This document shows positions 9,041 to 18,020 of a stretch of 25,000 nucleotides of DNA, piece after piece. Origin of the DNA: Chromera velia (Eukaryota > Sar > Chromeraceae); assembly GCA_018398765.1 (NCBI GenBank), contig JAHBMJ010005871.1, positions 1-25,000 on the forward strand. Reading direction: 5' to 3'. The notes beneath the pieces are model-generated. The model did not search any database. It was given only the letters and a program-made list of their open reading frames with translations, and had not been told where the DNA came from. Position numbers and translations under genes: made by a program. Position 1 is the first letter of the stretch; each line of letters opens with the position of its first letter.

Positions 9041-9342
9041 AGAAGCGATCAAACAGAACAAATAGCATGAAACTGTGACCAAAAGGTATGCTAAAGAGCA
9101 TATAAACACACAAGCACGCATCTATTCAGGTGGCGGCACGCCATAGTTCTGTATGCATCAATTGTGCACCGTCACATAAAGCTAAGATACGAATTCTACT
9201 CAAAACAAGTCCTCAATAATCTCTAGAAGCGATCAAACACAGCAAACGGCATAAAATAGTAACCAAAGGGTGTGGCAAGGTGCAGATAAATATACAGACA
9301 CGCATCTACTTAGGTGGTGCCGCATCATGTATTTTTGTTCCA
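9041..9342 (+). repeat. Degenerate direct repeat, two ~115-bp units
   Basis: Unit 1 (about 9041-9155) and unit 2 (about 9225-9342) both start AGAAGCGATCAAACA. They share CATAAA/CATGAAA, CACGCATCTA and TTCAGGTGGCGGC versus TTAGGTGGTGCCG. The period is about 185 bp. No ORF spans them. They look like old internal repeats of the element. Confidence 0.65.
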
Positions 9343-10140
9343 CTGGAGTAGGGCGCCTCGCTCAAGTCACCCAGCCATATGCACTAAAGCTACTCCATCA
9401 CTGTAATTCAGAGTCAGAACCGAAAAAAAAACATTCTGATATTGGACATCCGGCTAGGGGCTGAATGTGCCCGGACTGCAGACTTTGACTTCCCCTTCCC
9501 TTTCCCTGCTTGCCTGCCCCTTCCTTCCTCTATCGGCTGCTCCTCTCTTCTTCTCTTTGCGGATTCTGTCAGATTCTTGGTTCCCTTCACCCGCCCTCCT
9601 CTTCCTCCATCTTCTCGAACTAGTAAGAGGGCCTCCAGGTTCCCTTGCTCTTCCTGTTACTGCCTTCTCTGAGCTCCCTCCACTGCCGCTTGCCTTTGAG
9701 GGCGCGACCTCGAGGGCGCCCCAGGTGGAAGGTCGCCTGCATCCTTGGAGCCTGAGTGAGCCATCCTTCCTCCTCCACAGCAGAGACCAGCAAACAAGCA
9801 CTAGCTACTCGTCTAAAAGAAATAGCGCTGGCTCAACACAGATAGAACAGAAAAGCTGAATGGATCGACAAAAACGTAAGCAGGGATTCTACAAAGGTCA
9901 GACCTATGCAGACTGAGAGTGCTCAAAAGTCCCGACTGTGTACAAAAGTCCCGTCTATAGCCCACCTGCCAGCCAACGCACAAGCAGGGTAGATCAAAGA
10001 GTTGAAGTTAGTCCTACAAGCCATACAGATGCTTTGCTACTCCTCCAAAGACCTCTCAGATGGTCAGAAGTTTGGCTACTCTCACATACATTCATGCAAT
10101 GCCATGCATCAAAAATTCGCACTTTTGGAGTCAAAAAGTG
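9343..10140. other. Element interior, no gene recognised
   Basis: It contains a pyrimidine-rich segment (about 9480-9780) that is open on both strands (Ser/Leu/Pro-rich on plus, Arg/Gly-rich on minus) and matches no family I know. The remainder has no open frame of note. Confidence 0.4.
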
Positions 10141-10151
10141 CAGTTTAAGAC

Positions 10152-10230
10152 AAAAAAAGACCGGACCGGGGCTCGAACCCGGGACTCTTACTTGCCGGGC
10201 TCCTTGAGCTGCGCACTACGACGCGCTCAT
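10152..10230 (-). ncRNA. tRNA-like sequence with T-arm (tRNA gene relic or tRNA-derived SINE head)
   Basis: On the minus strand CCGGG-TTCGAGC-CCCGG (10182-10166) is a perfect five-pair T-arm containing a box-B match (GGTTCGAGCCC). An A-box-like TAGTGCGCAGCTCAAGG lies about 40 nt upstream, close to tRNA spacing. Downstream come TCCGGTC and a run of seven T (10158-10152), a good RNA polymerase III terminator. The 5' acceptor strand that should pair with TCCGGTC is not visible, and no anticodon arm can be drawn with confidence. This points to a relic or the head of a SINE, not a working tRNA. Confidence 0.45.
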
Positions 10231-10345
10231 ACATAAATCCACCATAATTAAGCGGGACCGCCGCCTACATACAGCTCAACACCGTATGTGGCGGCGCACA
10301 ATACGCCCCCAAAAGGCCCTTATGATAGGGGTGTATCCTCCTATT

Positions 10346-10506
10346 AGGACACCGGGGGGGGNGGGGGGGGGGGGGGCATCCAAGCTTGCTCCGTTATGCC
10401 CGTGGATGGCGGGACGGGCATCGGGCGCCCGAAGCGCCGGACACCGCCCCCCCCGGCGTCCGCTGCTACCGGCCCGTGCGAGAAGGGATACCCCCCCCCG
10501 GTGTCT
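10346..10506. repeat. G-tract/C-tract palindrome with assembly ambiguity
   Basis: GGACACC followed by a G run of over 20 (with one N at 10362) and GCATCC is mirrored by GGATA-CCCCCCCCC-GGTGTC at about 10486-10504. A second C run (ACACCGCCCCCCCCGG) lies between. The segment can form a large stem and G-quadruplexes, which would explain the unresolved base. A smaller relative (AGGGGGGGCATCC ... CACCACCCCCCCCCCAGTGTC) occurs at about 11855-11915. Confidence 0.7.
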
Positions 10507-10546
10507 ATGCAGAATTGCCTACTGAGGCTGACGTTCAGCTTTTTAA

Positions 10547-10588
10547 TGCATGCATGCATGCATGCATGCATTGTATTGTATTGTATTG
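10547..10588. repeat. (ATGC)n then (TATTG)n microsatellite
   Basis: Six ATGC units run directly into three TATTG units. A further GCATGCATGCA with a poly-T run follows at 10609-10631. Confidence 0.9.
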
Positions 10589-11014
10589 TGGCAGACTCTC
10601 GGCCTGCGGGCATGCATGCATTTTTTTTTTTAGAGGTCTATGCATGTAACGATGCTCCATAACAATACAATAACATGTTTTATGTGTGCAAACCGGGGAA
10701 AGTCTCTCAAAATTATGTGGACCATCTTTGGAACTTAAACCACACAACCTATCCTCAACGTTCAAAATTAATTTCACCTCTCATGCACCTCAACATGCCT
10801 GAACGGCAACACCCACCCAACCTTCCTCACTGAGTCCTCTGCCAATCAGCACTGGCCACTCAACCCGAAAAGTTCGGCGAACACGCTCTGTTCTATTGAA
10901 TCGGATGTCAGCTGATCTGAGGTAAACAGAGTGATTTTCTCTCCATGTGTCGATCAAGAAGGAAGTCAGTTTGTAAGTGTAGATCGGAACAGAGACGGGA
11001 GTGAGGCCGAAAAG

Positions 11015-11269
11015 ATGACGGCCCTTCCGTCAGTGTATTTTGGAGTGAATGCAAAGAGAAGGAAGCTTTACAAAAAAAGGGAACAGTGTGAAGAGATTGT
11101 GTCGTTGAATCCTCGTCTGCTGGACTTTGTCCGCGTTGATCCCAATGACCCTTCTTCTGCTATCAACCCATCTTTTTTGTGGTGTATCCCCTGCAAGATC
11201 GACATTCCTTTGAAGAGTGAGTGGGACTTTTCTCGTCCTCAAACTCACTGCCTTTCAGGTGTGCACTAG
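11015..11269 (+). CDS. BED-like zinc-finger ORF, likely transposase remnant
   Basis: This is an 84-residue ORF from the ATG at 11015; the frame is open further upstream to about 10931 without a better start. The N-terminal part is basic (NAKRRKLYKKREQ), then comes LNPRLLDFVRVDP, and the C-terminus holds FLWCIPCKIDIPL with a later HCLSGVH. The spacing is C57-x2-C60-x17-H78-x5-H84, with an aromatic before the first Cys and WDF in the loop. This resembles the N-terminal BED-type or 'W-C-x2-C' finger of hAT-like transposases and related protist repeat proteins. No DDE domain follows, so the gene is short or truncated. A GTGAGT donor and TTTCAG acceptor 42 nt apart lie inside the finger, but using them would delete the His ligands, so I read it as unspliced. 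Confidence 0.4.
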   Translation: MTALPSVYFGVNAKRRKLYKKREQCEEIVSLNPRLLDFVRVDPNDPSSAINPSFLWCIPCKIDIPLKSEWDFSRPQTHCLSGVH

Positions 11270-11922
11270 GCGATGGATCCGAAGCCCCCCGCTTGGAAGA
11301 ACAAAGTGGGTGCTCTGAATCCAATGGCATAGGCTTGTCAGAATATATCGGGGTGACTTCACGTTGGGGTAGTCAGGTGTTCCAACGTTTTCTTCTCCTT
11401 CTTTAGTCCTTTTCTTTATACGCAATTGGTGTATTGTATTCATACATGGTGTCTCGATGGACCGAGATTGAGTACATGCATGTATGACTCTATCACCTTT
11501 CCCTCTATCGCCTTTCCCTCTCCTCTCAGCATCTCTCACTGTTCGGAGATCGAAAAATTACTGATGACTTGCACAGTCATTAATAAGTTGCACATAAATA
11601 AGATCGCATACGATTGTTAACTAAGCTAGTGACACATTAGTAACATGATTAGTTTGAAGACACTTTTAAATAGTGTCTGATAGTTTAAGATATATTAGTG
11701 TTTTTGAGTTTTAAGATAGTCTTAGATAGTTGAAGAGATTTTAGGATATTGTATAGCTGAGAAGTTAGGAGTTTTTTTTGTCTACCATTATGCCTCACAC
11801 CCCCCCACCATCCATAGTCCAGCGTTTTCAGATGACCTCATTCTGAATCATACCAGGGGGGGGCATCCACCCTTAGCTCTCGTAGCGCTGCACACCACCC
11901 CCCCCCCAGTGTCATACACCCC
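11270..11922. other. Element interior: mixed then AT-rich sequence with AGATAGT-like repeats
   Basis: No gene recognised. At about 11660-11760 short degenerate units such as TTTAAGATA, TAAGATAGT and TTAGATAGT repeat imperfectly. The C-tract palindrome relative at 11855-11915 lies at the right end. Confidence 0.45.
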
Positions 11923-11938
11923 TATCCCTTATAGTCTT

Positions 11939-12121
11939 GGCCCGACCGGGTTATAAAAGGTATGGGCCCAGCGACCAAGGAATCTTAGTTTGGGTCCAAA
12001 CGGACTCAGAAACACCTATTGGTTCCGGTATGCCACGCCGGGGTGGGCCCACAAAAAATCTGAATTTTTTCTTAATACACCAAAAAGTGTAGACAAAGTA
12101 CCCGCCAGGATGCCGGGATGC
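11939..12121 (-). repeat. Right terminal inverted repeat of the 8760-12121 element
   Basis: It pairs with 8760-8952. The outer end reads CCCGCCAGGATGCCGGGATGC, and the inner end is CCCGACCGGG, matching CCCGGTCGGG on the left. Confidence 0.85.
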
Positions 12122-12122
12122 A

Positions 12123-13780
12123 TCAGGGAGAGAGGGGAGCAATAACAGTCCCCTGTCTGCATTGCAACGGTTGCAAATGGATGTGAAGCGGGAGAGAAGT
12201 CCCTACGGGAGAAGTGATTGGAGGCCCGTGAGGTCCATCCCTGGTGTGCCAGTGGACCTGTCTACCCAGAAGGAGTCTGTTGAGAGAGAAGATAGAGGTC
12301 AGAGTACTTTCCCTCAGGTGACGTCCGAAGAAGTAGAAGAAAAGGGAAAAGACTGGGAGGGGCCGTCTCCTGATGCTGGTCGACCTACTGACCAGGAAGA
12401 CATTGATATGTATGATCCTAACGGTGAAGTACGGTGAAGAAACCCCATCATTCAGTCCGGTCCAGCCCGTCCCAGTGATGGAACCCATACCGATGATGAT
12501 CGGCAGAACCAAAGCAGGTGGAAAAGGGAAAGCCGAGAGAAGAAAAGAGAAACAACAAAGGAAGAGAAAGAGGTAGAAGGAGGTAAAGCACCGTGCAGAG
12601 ATCAATACCATCTGGCAAGCTCATGGGGATAGCCACCAGACGAATCTTGGTGCCTCTCTTCAAGGAGTGAGTGCACAGGTGCAAGTAGAGAGACAAGATA
12701 AGGTTGCAGTGCAGGAGGACCAAAAAAGAAGGAAAGAGGAGCGAAAGGAGTGGAAGAGGCAAGAGACTCAGAGAGCCGAAATCAACGCCCTCAGGCAGAG
12801 GTAGTCGTCGCTTCTTGAAAACCAAGTAAGAGCGACGGGGGAGAAAGAGCAGTGGGGGGGATTCAGCAGCAACTCCGTGCCCCAACTTAGAGACCCCCAT
12901 AAAATTCGAGAGTAACAACACAGAATCACGTCAGTGCGCCTTCGCAGTAGCATAGAGACGGGTCATAAGCAGGGGAAAAGGGGGTTTGGTTCGAGTGCAG
13001 CGCTTCCCTTAAGGAAGAATGTGCAAACGTATCAACTCGCCTCTATCCGTCACTGCGACAAGGTGGAGACGCCAAGCATAAAGGGGGACGCAGGAGGTGC
13101 CCAGTCCAGAGAAACCCAACCACTGTCTCATGACGAATACATCCAAAAGTATTTCTCTGAACTATGGGTACAGTATGTGATGGCAACGTTTCGTTAAAGG
13201 GTGTGTGTGTCATGAAGTGTGTGGGCCAGAGTTGGAGACGGAATACATTCACAGTCGTATTCCAACGCTTCTCTTTTTCTGTCCGTCCACATCCTTTCAT
13301 TTCGTTTTAACATGCGGTTGCTTTGGTTTTTTGCGTCTGTTTGGTTTTGTCTGCATGTCTGTACTTTTCCCACCTGCGTTGAGCAGCAATTTTTTTTTTT
13401 GGTGATCGTTTCAATCGTTGCGTGCCTTTGCTCGGCCGTAGGACGTGGCGTTGGAGGAAGAGGGCACGGTGTAGGTGAGAAAGGAAGGGAGGAGACGGAA
13501 GCAGCTGGCATACAGTAAAGAGACAGAGCAAAGAGAGAAAGAGAAGAAGAGCTGACAGTGAGTGACGGCCAGAAAGGGAAGACTCTGTTTGCACAGCATG
13601 ATGGTTGGAATAAGGCAGACATTCAGATCGATCAGAAAAAAGAGAGAGCAAGAGTTGAAGTAGGCAAAGGTGGCTGTATTGGCTACGGATTAGCCAATCA
13701 GAGAAACAGTTCATCTTATGTGCTGCTGCATTCCAGGTTCAAATCTTGTGAACGATTCTTCATCCCGCTTTTCATGTAAG
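12123..13780 (+). pseudogene. Decayed purine-rich coding region, unassigned
   Basis: Several plus-strand segments look like protein but do not join in one frame. They include a hydrophilic stretch (LQMDVKRERSPYGRSDW, later DQEDIDMYDPNG), a helix-like stretch (HRAEINTIWQAHGDS to RQETQRAEINALRQR, about 12595-12805), SHDEYIQKYFSELWVQYV near 13120-13190 and GKTLFAQHDGWNKADIQ near 13577-13630. The region is broken several times. Composition (charged, Gln/Lys/Arg-rich, coiled-coil-like) would fit a structural gene of a retroelement or a lost host gene, but I see no reverse transcriptase, integrase or protease motif. It begins immediately beyond the right inverted repeat of the DNA element. Confidence 0.3.
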
Positions 13781-13965
13781 AAAAGAGAGCCTGCTTTACA
13801 ATCAGTCGTCATAAGCCTAATCAGCAGTAAAGGCTGGAAGAAGGAAAAAATGACTTAAGGTGATTTGCATAGATTCGAGACCGTTCTGTATGGACCACGC
13901 CTTTTTGAGATCAAATTGCCTCATGCTGATGAAGTGGTAGGACGCCACTCTAGAGGGAGGGGGCA
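13781..13965. other. Spacer before the second dispersed-repeat copy
   Basis: No feature recognised. A perfect short hairpin ATTGGCTA-CGGAT-TAGCCAAT lies just upstream at about 13678-13698. Confidence 0.4.
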
Positions 13966-14213
13966 TGTAGCATTATGAAGGTCTGACAAGCAGTTATGTC
14001 AGGATAAAATGAAGTACGCGCGCATAACGTGCGTAGGGCGCATGCATGCATGCTGCATGGCCGGGAATTAATTGTGCAGCATGCAGTCTCTATAAAGACA
14101 TCCGTTGTTTGTCTTACAGAACAGAGATAGTAGAACTACCCATGTATGACAGAACCTTTATCCGTATGTAGGAGCTGATCCCAGCTACGACTAGCTGAGG
14201 GCCTACATCCCTA
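13966..14213 (+). repeat. ~248-bp dispersed repeat, copy 2
   Basis: This is the direct-orientation partner of 7979-8223, with scattered substitutions and small indels (for example CCAGCTACGACTAGC versus CTACGACTAGC). Similarity ends at the same terminal words as in copy 1. Confidence 0.85.
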
Positions 14214-14489
14214 CAAACCCCCACCCCCAAGAGCCGGCGGCTAAAAAGCCTCCTCCGGACGCTCTTTTCCCACCCCCTCCTGCCACGCGGGTGTGGTGAG
14301 GTGCACGTGCGGTGATGTTCATGTGTCAATGGATATATACATACATGGTGCGGTGTCTGTTGATGGTCAGAGCCAGCGCGTAACCTAAAACGGGTCACAC
14401 CACGCAGAGGTAATAGTCACTCAGTATCACGCAGCCAGGTTTGACTGAAGGCAGACTAGGGGCGGCTATGGGCAGCATGAGGTAGTGAG
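14214..14489. other. Spacer between dispersed repeat and satellite block
   Basis: It holds a C-rich stretch (CCCCCACCCCCAAGAGCCGG) and no recognised gene. Confidence 0.4.
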
Positions 14490-14618
14490 TACATCCACAT
14501 ACACACCCACCCAACACTTAGTACACCCACACACACTAATACATGCGTACACACGAACACTTACACACACTTATATACAGACACACACATATACACACAC
14601 ATACACAAACATACACAT

Positions 14619-14651
<33 letters not shown>

Positions 14652-14707
14652 TACATACACACACATACACACACACACATACACGTACATACGTACACAC
14701 GTACACA

Positions 14708-14748
<41 letters not shown>

Positions 14749-14888
14749 ACACACACATACACACATATACACACATACACATACACATATACACATATAC
14801 ATACACGTACATACGTACATACGTACACACGTATACACGTATATACGTACACATACACACACACACACACATACACACACATACATAC

Positions 14889-14928
<40 letters not shown>

Positions 14929-15150
14929 ACATACATACATACACATATACACACACACACACACATGACATACATGCATACACACACAGACACCCTCTCT
15001 CTCTCTCTTTCACACACTCGCACACGCACACAGATATAGACCCAGACCGAGACACAGATACAGATACAGTCACAGACACAGTCACAGATACAGACACAGA
15101 CACAGACACAGACACACACATACACACACACACACATACACATACATACA
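14490..15150. repeat. (CA)n / (CATA)n / CACGTA microsatellite array
   Basis: About 650 bp are built from CA with regular TA and CGTA interruptions (ACACATACAC, ACGTACATACGTACACACGT). It shifts near 15035-15110 to CAGATA and CAGACA units. All long ORFs across it, on both strands, are repeat-driven. Confidence 0.97.
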
Positions 15151-15258
15151 GGGGTTACAAAGCCAAACAGGTAATCAGACTAAGCGGTCGTGCGTAATAG
15201 GAAACCAGGCAAAGCACGCAGAAACCATAAAAAACCAATACAAGATTTTATGAATATG

Positions 15259-15397
15259 TCCCTTCATTCATTCATTCATTTATTCATTCATTCATTTATT
15301 CACTCACTCACTCACTTACTCACTCACTCAGTCACTTATTCGTTCATTTATTCGTCCATTCATTCATTCATTCATGCATCGATTTAGTCATTCATTC
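15259..15397. repeat. (TTCA)n and (CTCA)n tetranucleotide array
   Basis: Nearly pure TTCA units, with a CTCA/CTTA block in the middle, end at ATTCTATAGGGGCTGG, the first minisatellite monomer. Confidence 0.95.
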
Positions 15398-15783
15398 TAT
15401 AGGGGCTGGAATAGGAGGATTTCTCCCCGCTTCTTCTTTCCTCTCTTAACAACGAAGGGCTGGGATAGGCTAGAATAGAACGACGCCTCCTCGCCTCTCC
15501 TCTCCACTTCCGCCATCAAAAGAGCTGGGATGGGGCAACCCCTTCTCGCTTCTCCTCTCTTCTCCTTTCGGGATCCTCTACTCTCCCTAACTACTTTCCT
15601 CTCCTCCCGTCTCTCCTCCTCTCCTCCCCTCTCTTCTCCTCTCCCGCCATCTAAGGGGCTGGAATAGGACGATCCCTCCCCGCCTCTCCCCTCCTTTTCC
15701 AAAATTAAAGAGGTTGGGATTGAACAACCTCGTCTCGCCTCCGCTTGAAGTTTCCCCTCCCGACATTGATCAAGGGGGCTGGC
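15398..15783. repeat. GGGGCTGG minisatellite, block 1 (five to six monomers)
   Basis: Degenerate units start at about 15401, 15456, 15520, 15652, 15708 and 15772. Each begins A(A)GGGGCTGG(G/A)ATAGG and continues ..GA(C/T)..CC(T/C)C(G)CCTCTCCTCTCC, often ending CCCGACAT or CCGCCATC before the next AAGGGG. Units are mostly about 55-65 bp; one is longer through extra pyrimidine sequence. The purine-headed, pyrimidine-tailed design is strongly strand-asymmetric. Confidence 0.85.
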
Positions 15784-16313
15784 ATCCGTCCATCCAATCG
15801 TCCACTCATCCTTTCCTCCATCCATTTATCCATTTGTCCATTCATATATCCATTCATCCATTCATCCATCCTTTTATCCATCCATTTATCCATTTGTTTA
15901 TTCATGCATCCATTCGTCCATTCATCTATCCATTCATCCATTCATCCATCCATTCATCCATTCGTCTATTCATCCATCCATTCGTCTATTCATCCATCCA
16001 TCTATCCATTCACCCATCCATTCATCTATTCATCCTTTCATCCATCCATTCATCCATCCATTCATCCATTCATCTATCCATTCATCCATTCATCCATTCA
16101 TTCATCCATTCGTCCATCCATCCATCTATCCGTCCATTTATCCATTCATCCATTCGTCCATCTGCATCCATCCATCTGTCCATCCATCTATTCATTCATT
16201 CGCTCATTCATTCATTCATTCATTCATTCAATTCATTCATTCGTTCATTCATTCATTTATTTATTCATTCATTCATTCATTCATTTATTCATTCATTCGT
16301 TCGTTCATTTATT
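15784..16313. repeat. (TCCA)n grading into (TTCA)n array
   Basis: It starts right after the last monomer (GGCTGGCATCCGTCCATCC) as TCCA/TTTATCCA, and grades to pure TTCA by about 16190. It ends at TTATTCAAGGGGCTG, the next minisatellite block. Long Ile-His-Pro-Phe ORFs are repeat artefacts. Confidence 0.95.
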
Positions 16314-16505
16314 CAAGGGGCTGAAATAGGATGATCTCGCTTCACTTCTCCTCTCCTGTCTGGGCAGGCTGGAATGGAACAACCCCTTGTCACCTCTGCT
16401 CTCCTTTTTTCTTCTCTCCCGACATCGAAGGGCTGGGATGGGAGAACCCTTTGTCGCCTCTCCTAGCCTCTCCTCTCCTCTCTTTTCCTGACATCGGAGG
16501 GGCTA
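16314..16505. repeat. GGGGCTGG minisatellite, block 2
   Basis: Monomers start at about 16314, 16426 and 16497 and share AAGGGGCTGG, GGATGG, CAACCC..GTC(G/A)CCTC and CCCGACATCG(A/G) with block 1. The last monomer breaks off after GGGGCTAGCATCC directly into the next tetranucleotide array, just as in block 1. Confidence 0.85.
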
Positions 16506-16976
16506 GCATCCATTTGTCCATTCGTTCCTCCATCCGTCCATCCATCTATCCATCTATCCATCCATCTATCCATCCATCCGTCCATCCATCCCTTAAATTG
16601 CATCCATTCATTCATTCATGCACACATTCACTCATTCGTTTATTCATTCACTCACTCATTCATTCGTTCATCCGTTCATTCGTCCAATCACTCATTCATT
16701 CTTTCATTCATTCACTCCTAGCATTCACTCACTCACTCATTTATTCATTCATTCATCCATCCATCCATCCATCTACCCCTTCATTCATTCATTCATTCAT
16801 TTATTTATTTATTCATTCATTCATTCATTCATTTATTCATTCATTCATTCAGCCTTCCATCCATCCATTTATTCATTCATTCATTCATTCGTTCATTCAT
16901 TTCTTCATGCATTTATTCATTCATTCATTCATTCATACATTCATTCATATATAGATCCATGCATTCATTCACTCAC
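16506..16976. repeat. (TCCA)n grading into (TTCA)n array, second copy
   Basis: It has the same polarity as 15784-16313: TCCA/TCTA first, TTCA later, with CTCA patches. It ends in ATTCACTCACTAATTGC. Confidence 0.95.
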
Positions 16977-17960
16977 TAATTGCAAAGCTGGGTTCGCCAA
17001 AGAATGGGGCTTGTAGGCGGGCCGGATCAGTAGTTGTACACAGGGGCAAAGGATGGTAGGGGAGGCCTCCGGTAGAGGTTAGAATATGTGAAGGTTGGGT
17101 GCAGTCCTTTGGCCGGGAGTATAGAGGAGGCTGCATGGCATTACGGGTCTTGCGAGCCGGCCTCATGTGCGGCTTGATGTGGACCTTTAAAGGGGGGGAA
17201 GGACTGTTGACGTATTTATTCGAAAGAGGTTTGCAGGCCTGGAGTGGGGGGGCGTGCTAGGTGATCGTGGTGGGTGCAGTAGTGGGCTGGAGGCTGCATC
17301 AGTGCTGCAGTGCCGGAAATTTGAGAGAGAGAGTGACATAGAGTGACGCCGCCCTTGCGTGTTGCAAATCTCAAGACCGATGTGGAGGCTGTAGGCCTCG
17401 ATGCACGTGCATGGGCAAACTGGCTTGTTGAGGTGGTATGTACTGGACCAGCAGGGTTTGGGAGGGGCTGCATGTATCGGCGGTTCGGCGGGTTCTTTGA
17501 GCTGGAGGGCTATGGAGGAGCGTTGAAGGCTGTGCATAGGCGTAGGTGGGATTTGTCTTGATCGCTTGAGATGTCCTGAGCCAATCCTGTCTGGCTCCGG
17601 GCCTCTGGGAGCCTTTCCCCTCTCTCTTCCCCCCTCCGCCTCTTGAAATCGCATGTCTTAGTTATACCCTAGGGTCCCACTACTGTTGTCTGTGTTGTGA
17701 CCTCTACCAGCAAAACTTAAGAGCTGTGGGTACTCAGCGGGGGTTTGCGGTGTTATGGGGCCTCTGTGACGTGCTGTGAAGGCCTATTTTGACTATGGTG
17801 TGACAATAGGTCCCTCTACTATGAATAACACTTACCAAAACTTTAAAACTGATATCTCTCTTCACTGGTTATCCTTTTCACTCAAAAAGGTGCCGTTGTG
17901 ATTTGAATCGCGGCTTCCTGGCTGTGTGGTATTCAATTGGTCCAAAGACAGCAGCAAACA
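16977..17960. other. Long stretch without a recognised gene
   Basis: G-rich on plus from about 17000 to 17560 (GGTAGGGGAGG, AGGGGGGGAAGG), mixed afterwards. A minus ORF at 17187-17654 and a plus ORF at 17343-17561 overlap each other in the G-rich part and match nothing. I see no splice-linked coding series. It may be decayed repeat or regulatory DNA. Confidence 0.45.
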
Positions 17961-17982
17961 GGATATTGAATATTGAATATTA

Positions 17983-18020
17983 AATAGTTTATAGTTTGGT
18001 CGGGGTGCGCCTGTGCGCCT
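17983..18020 (+). repeat. 37-bp dispersed repeat, copy 2
   Basis: This is the direct-orientation partner of 7695-7731 (AATAGTTTATAGTTTGGTCG then GGGTGCGCCTGTGCGCC). Confidence 0.75.

Larger units (their letters stand above)
8760..12121. mobile_element. DNA-transposon-like element with ~190-bp terminal inverted repeats
   Basis: The outer ends read GCATCCC(A/G)G(T/C)A(C/T)CCTGGCGGG on the left and its reverse complement on the right. The two arms (8760-8952 and 11939-12121) match at roughly 85-90% by eye, with weaker similarity extending about 20 bp further in. Inside are a zinc-finger ORF (11015-11269), a tRNA-like sequence, a degenerate direct repeat (9041/9225) and G/C-tract palindromes. 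I find no transposase catalytic domain, so it is non-autonomous or decayed. No clear target-site duplication is seen (ttccg versus catca), leaving the superfamily open; the BED-like finger hints at a hAT-like origin. Confidence 0.6.

Noticed and set aside
10286-10649. ORFs through the G/C-tract palindrome
   Set aside because: They depend on homopolymer runs and an unresolved base and have no domain.
12448-12921. 157-residue hydrophobic minus ORF
   Set aside because: It is antisense to purine-rich, helix-like plus-strand segments; its Leu/Ser/Pro bias is the complement of those.
13660-13760. Possible tRNA (box-B-like GGTTCAAATC near 13736)
   Set aside because: Nothing upstream folds as a tRNA; the visible hairpin ATTGGCTA/TAGCCAAT does not fit a cloverleaf.
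14485-15143. Very long ORFs in several frames (His/Thr on plus, Cys/Val on minus)
   Set aside because: They exist only because CA-type repeats lack stop codons in all frames; composition is monotone and no start or domain context exists.
15714-16954. Long Ile-His-Pro-Phe-Ser ORFs
   Set aside because: They are produced by TCCA/TTCA tetranucleotide arrays, which read as a 4-residue cycle in every frame.
14490-16976. Regular repeats considered as a CRISPR array
   Set aside because: There is no constant repeat with unique spacers; these are micro- and minisatellites in eukaryotic DNA.
17187-17654. Minus ORF and opposing plus ORF in G-rich DNA
   Set aside because: Open on both strands because of composition; no motif or conserved pattern.
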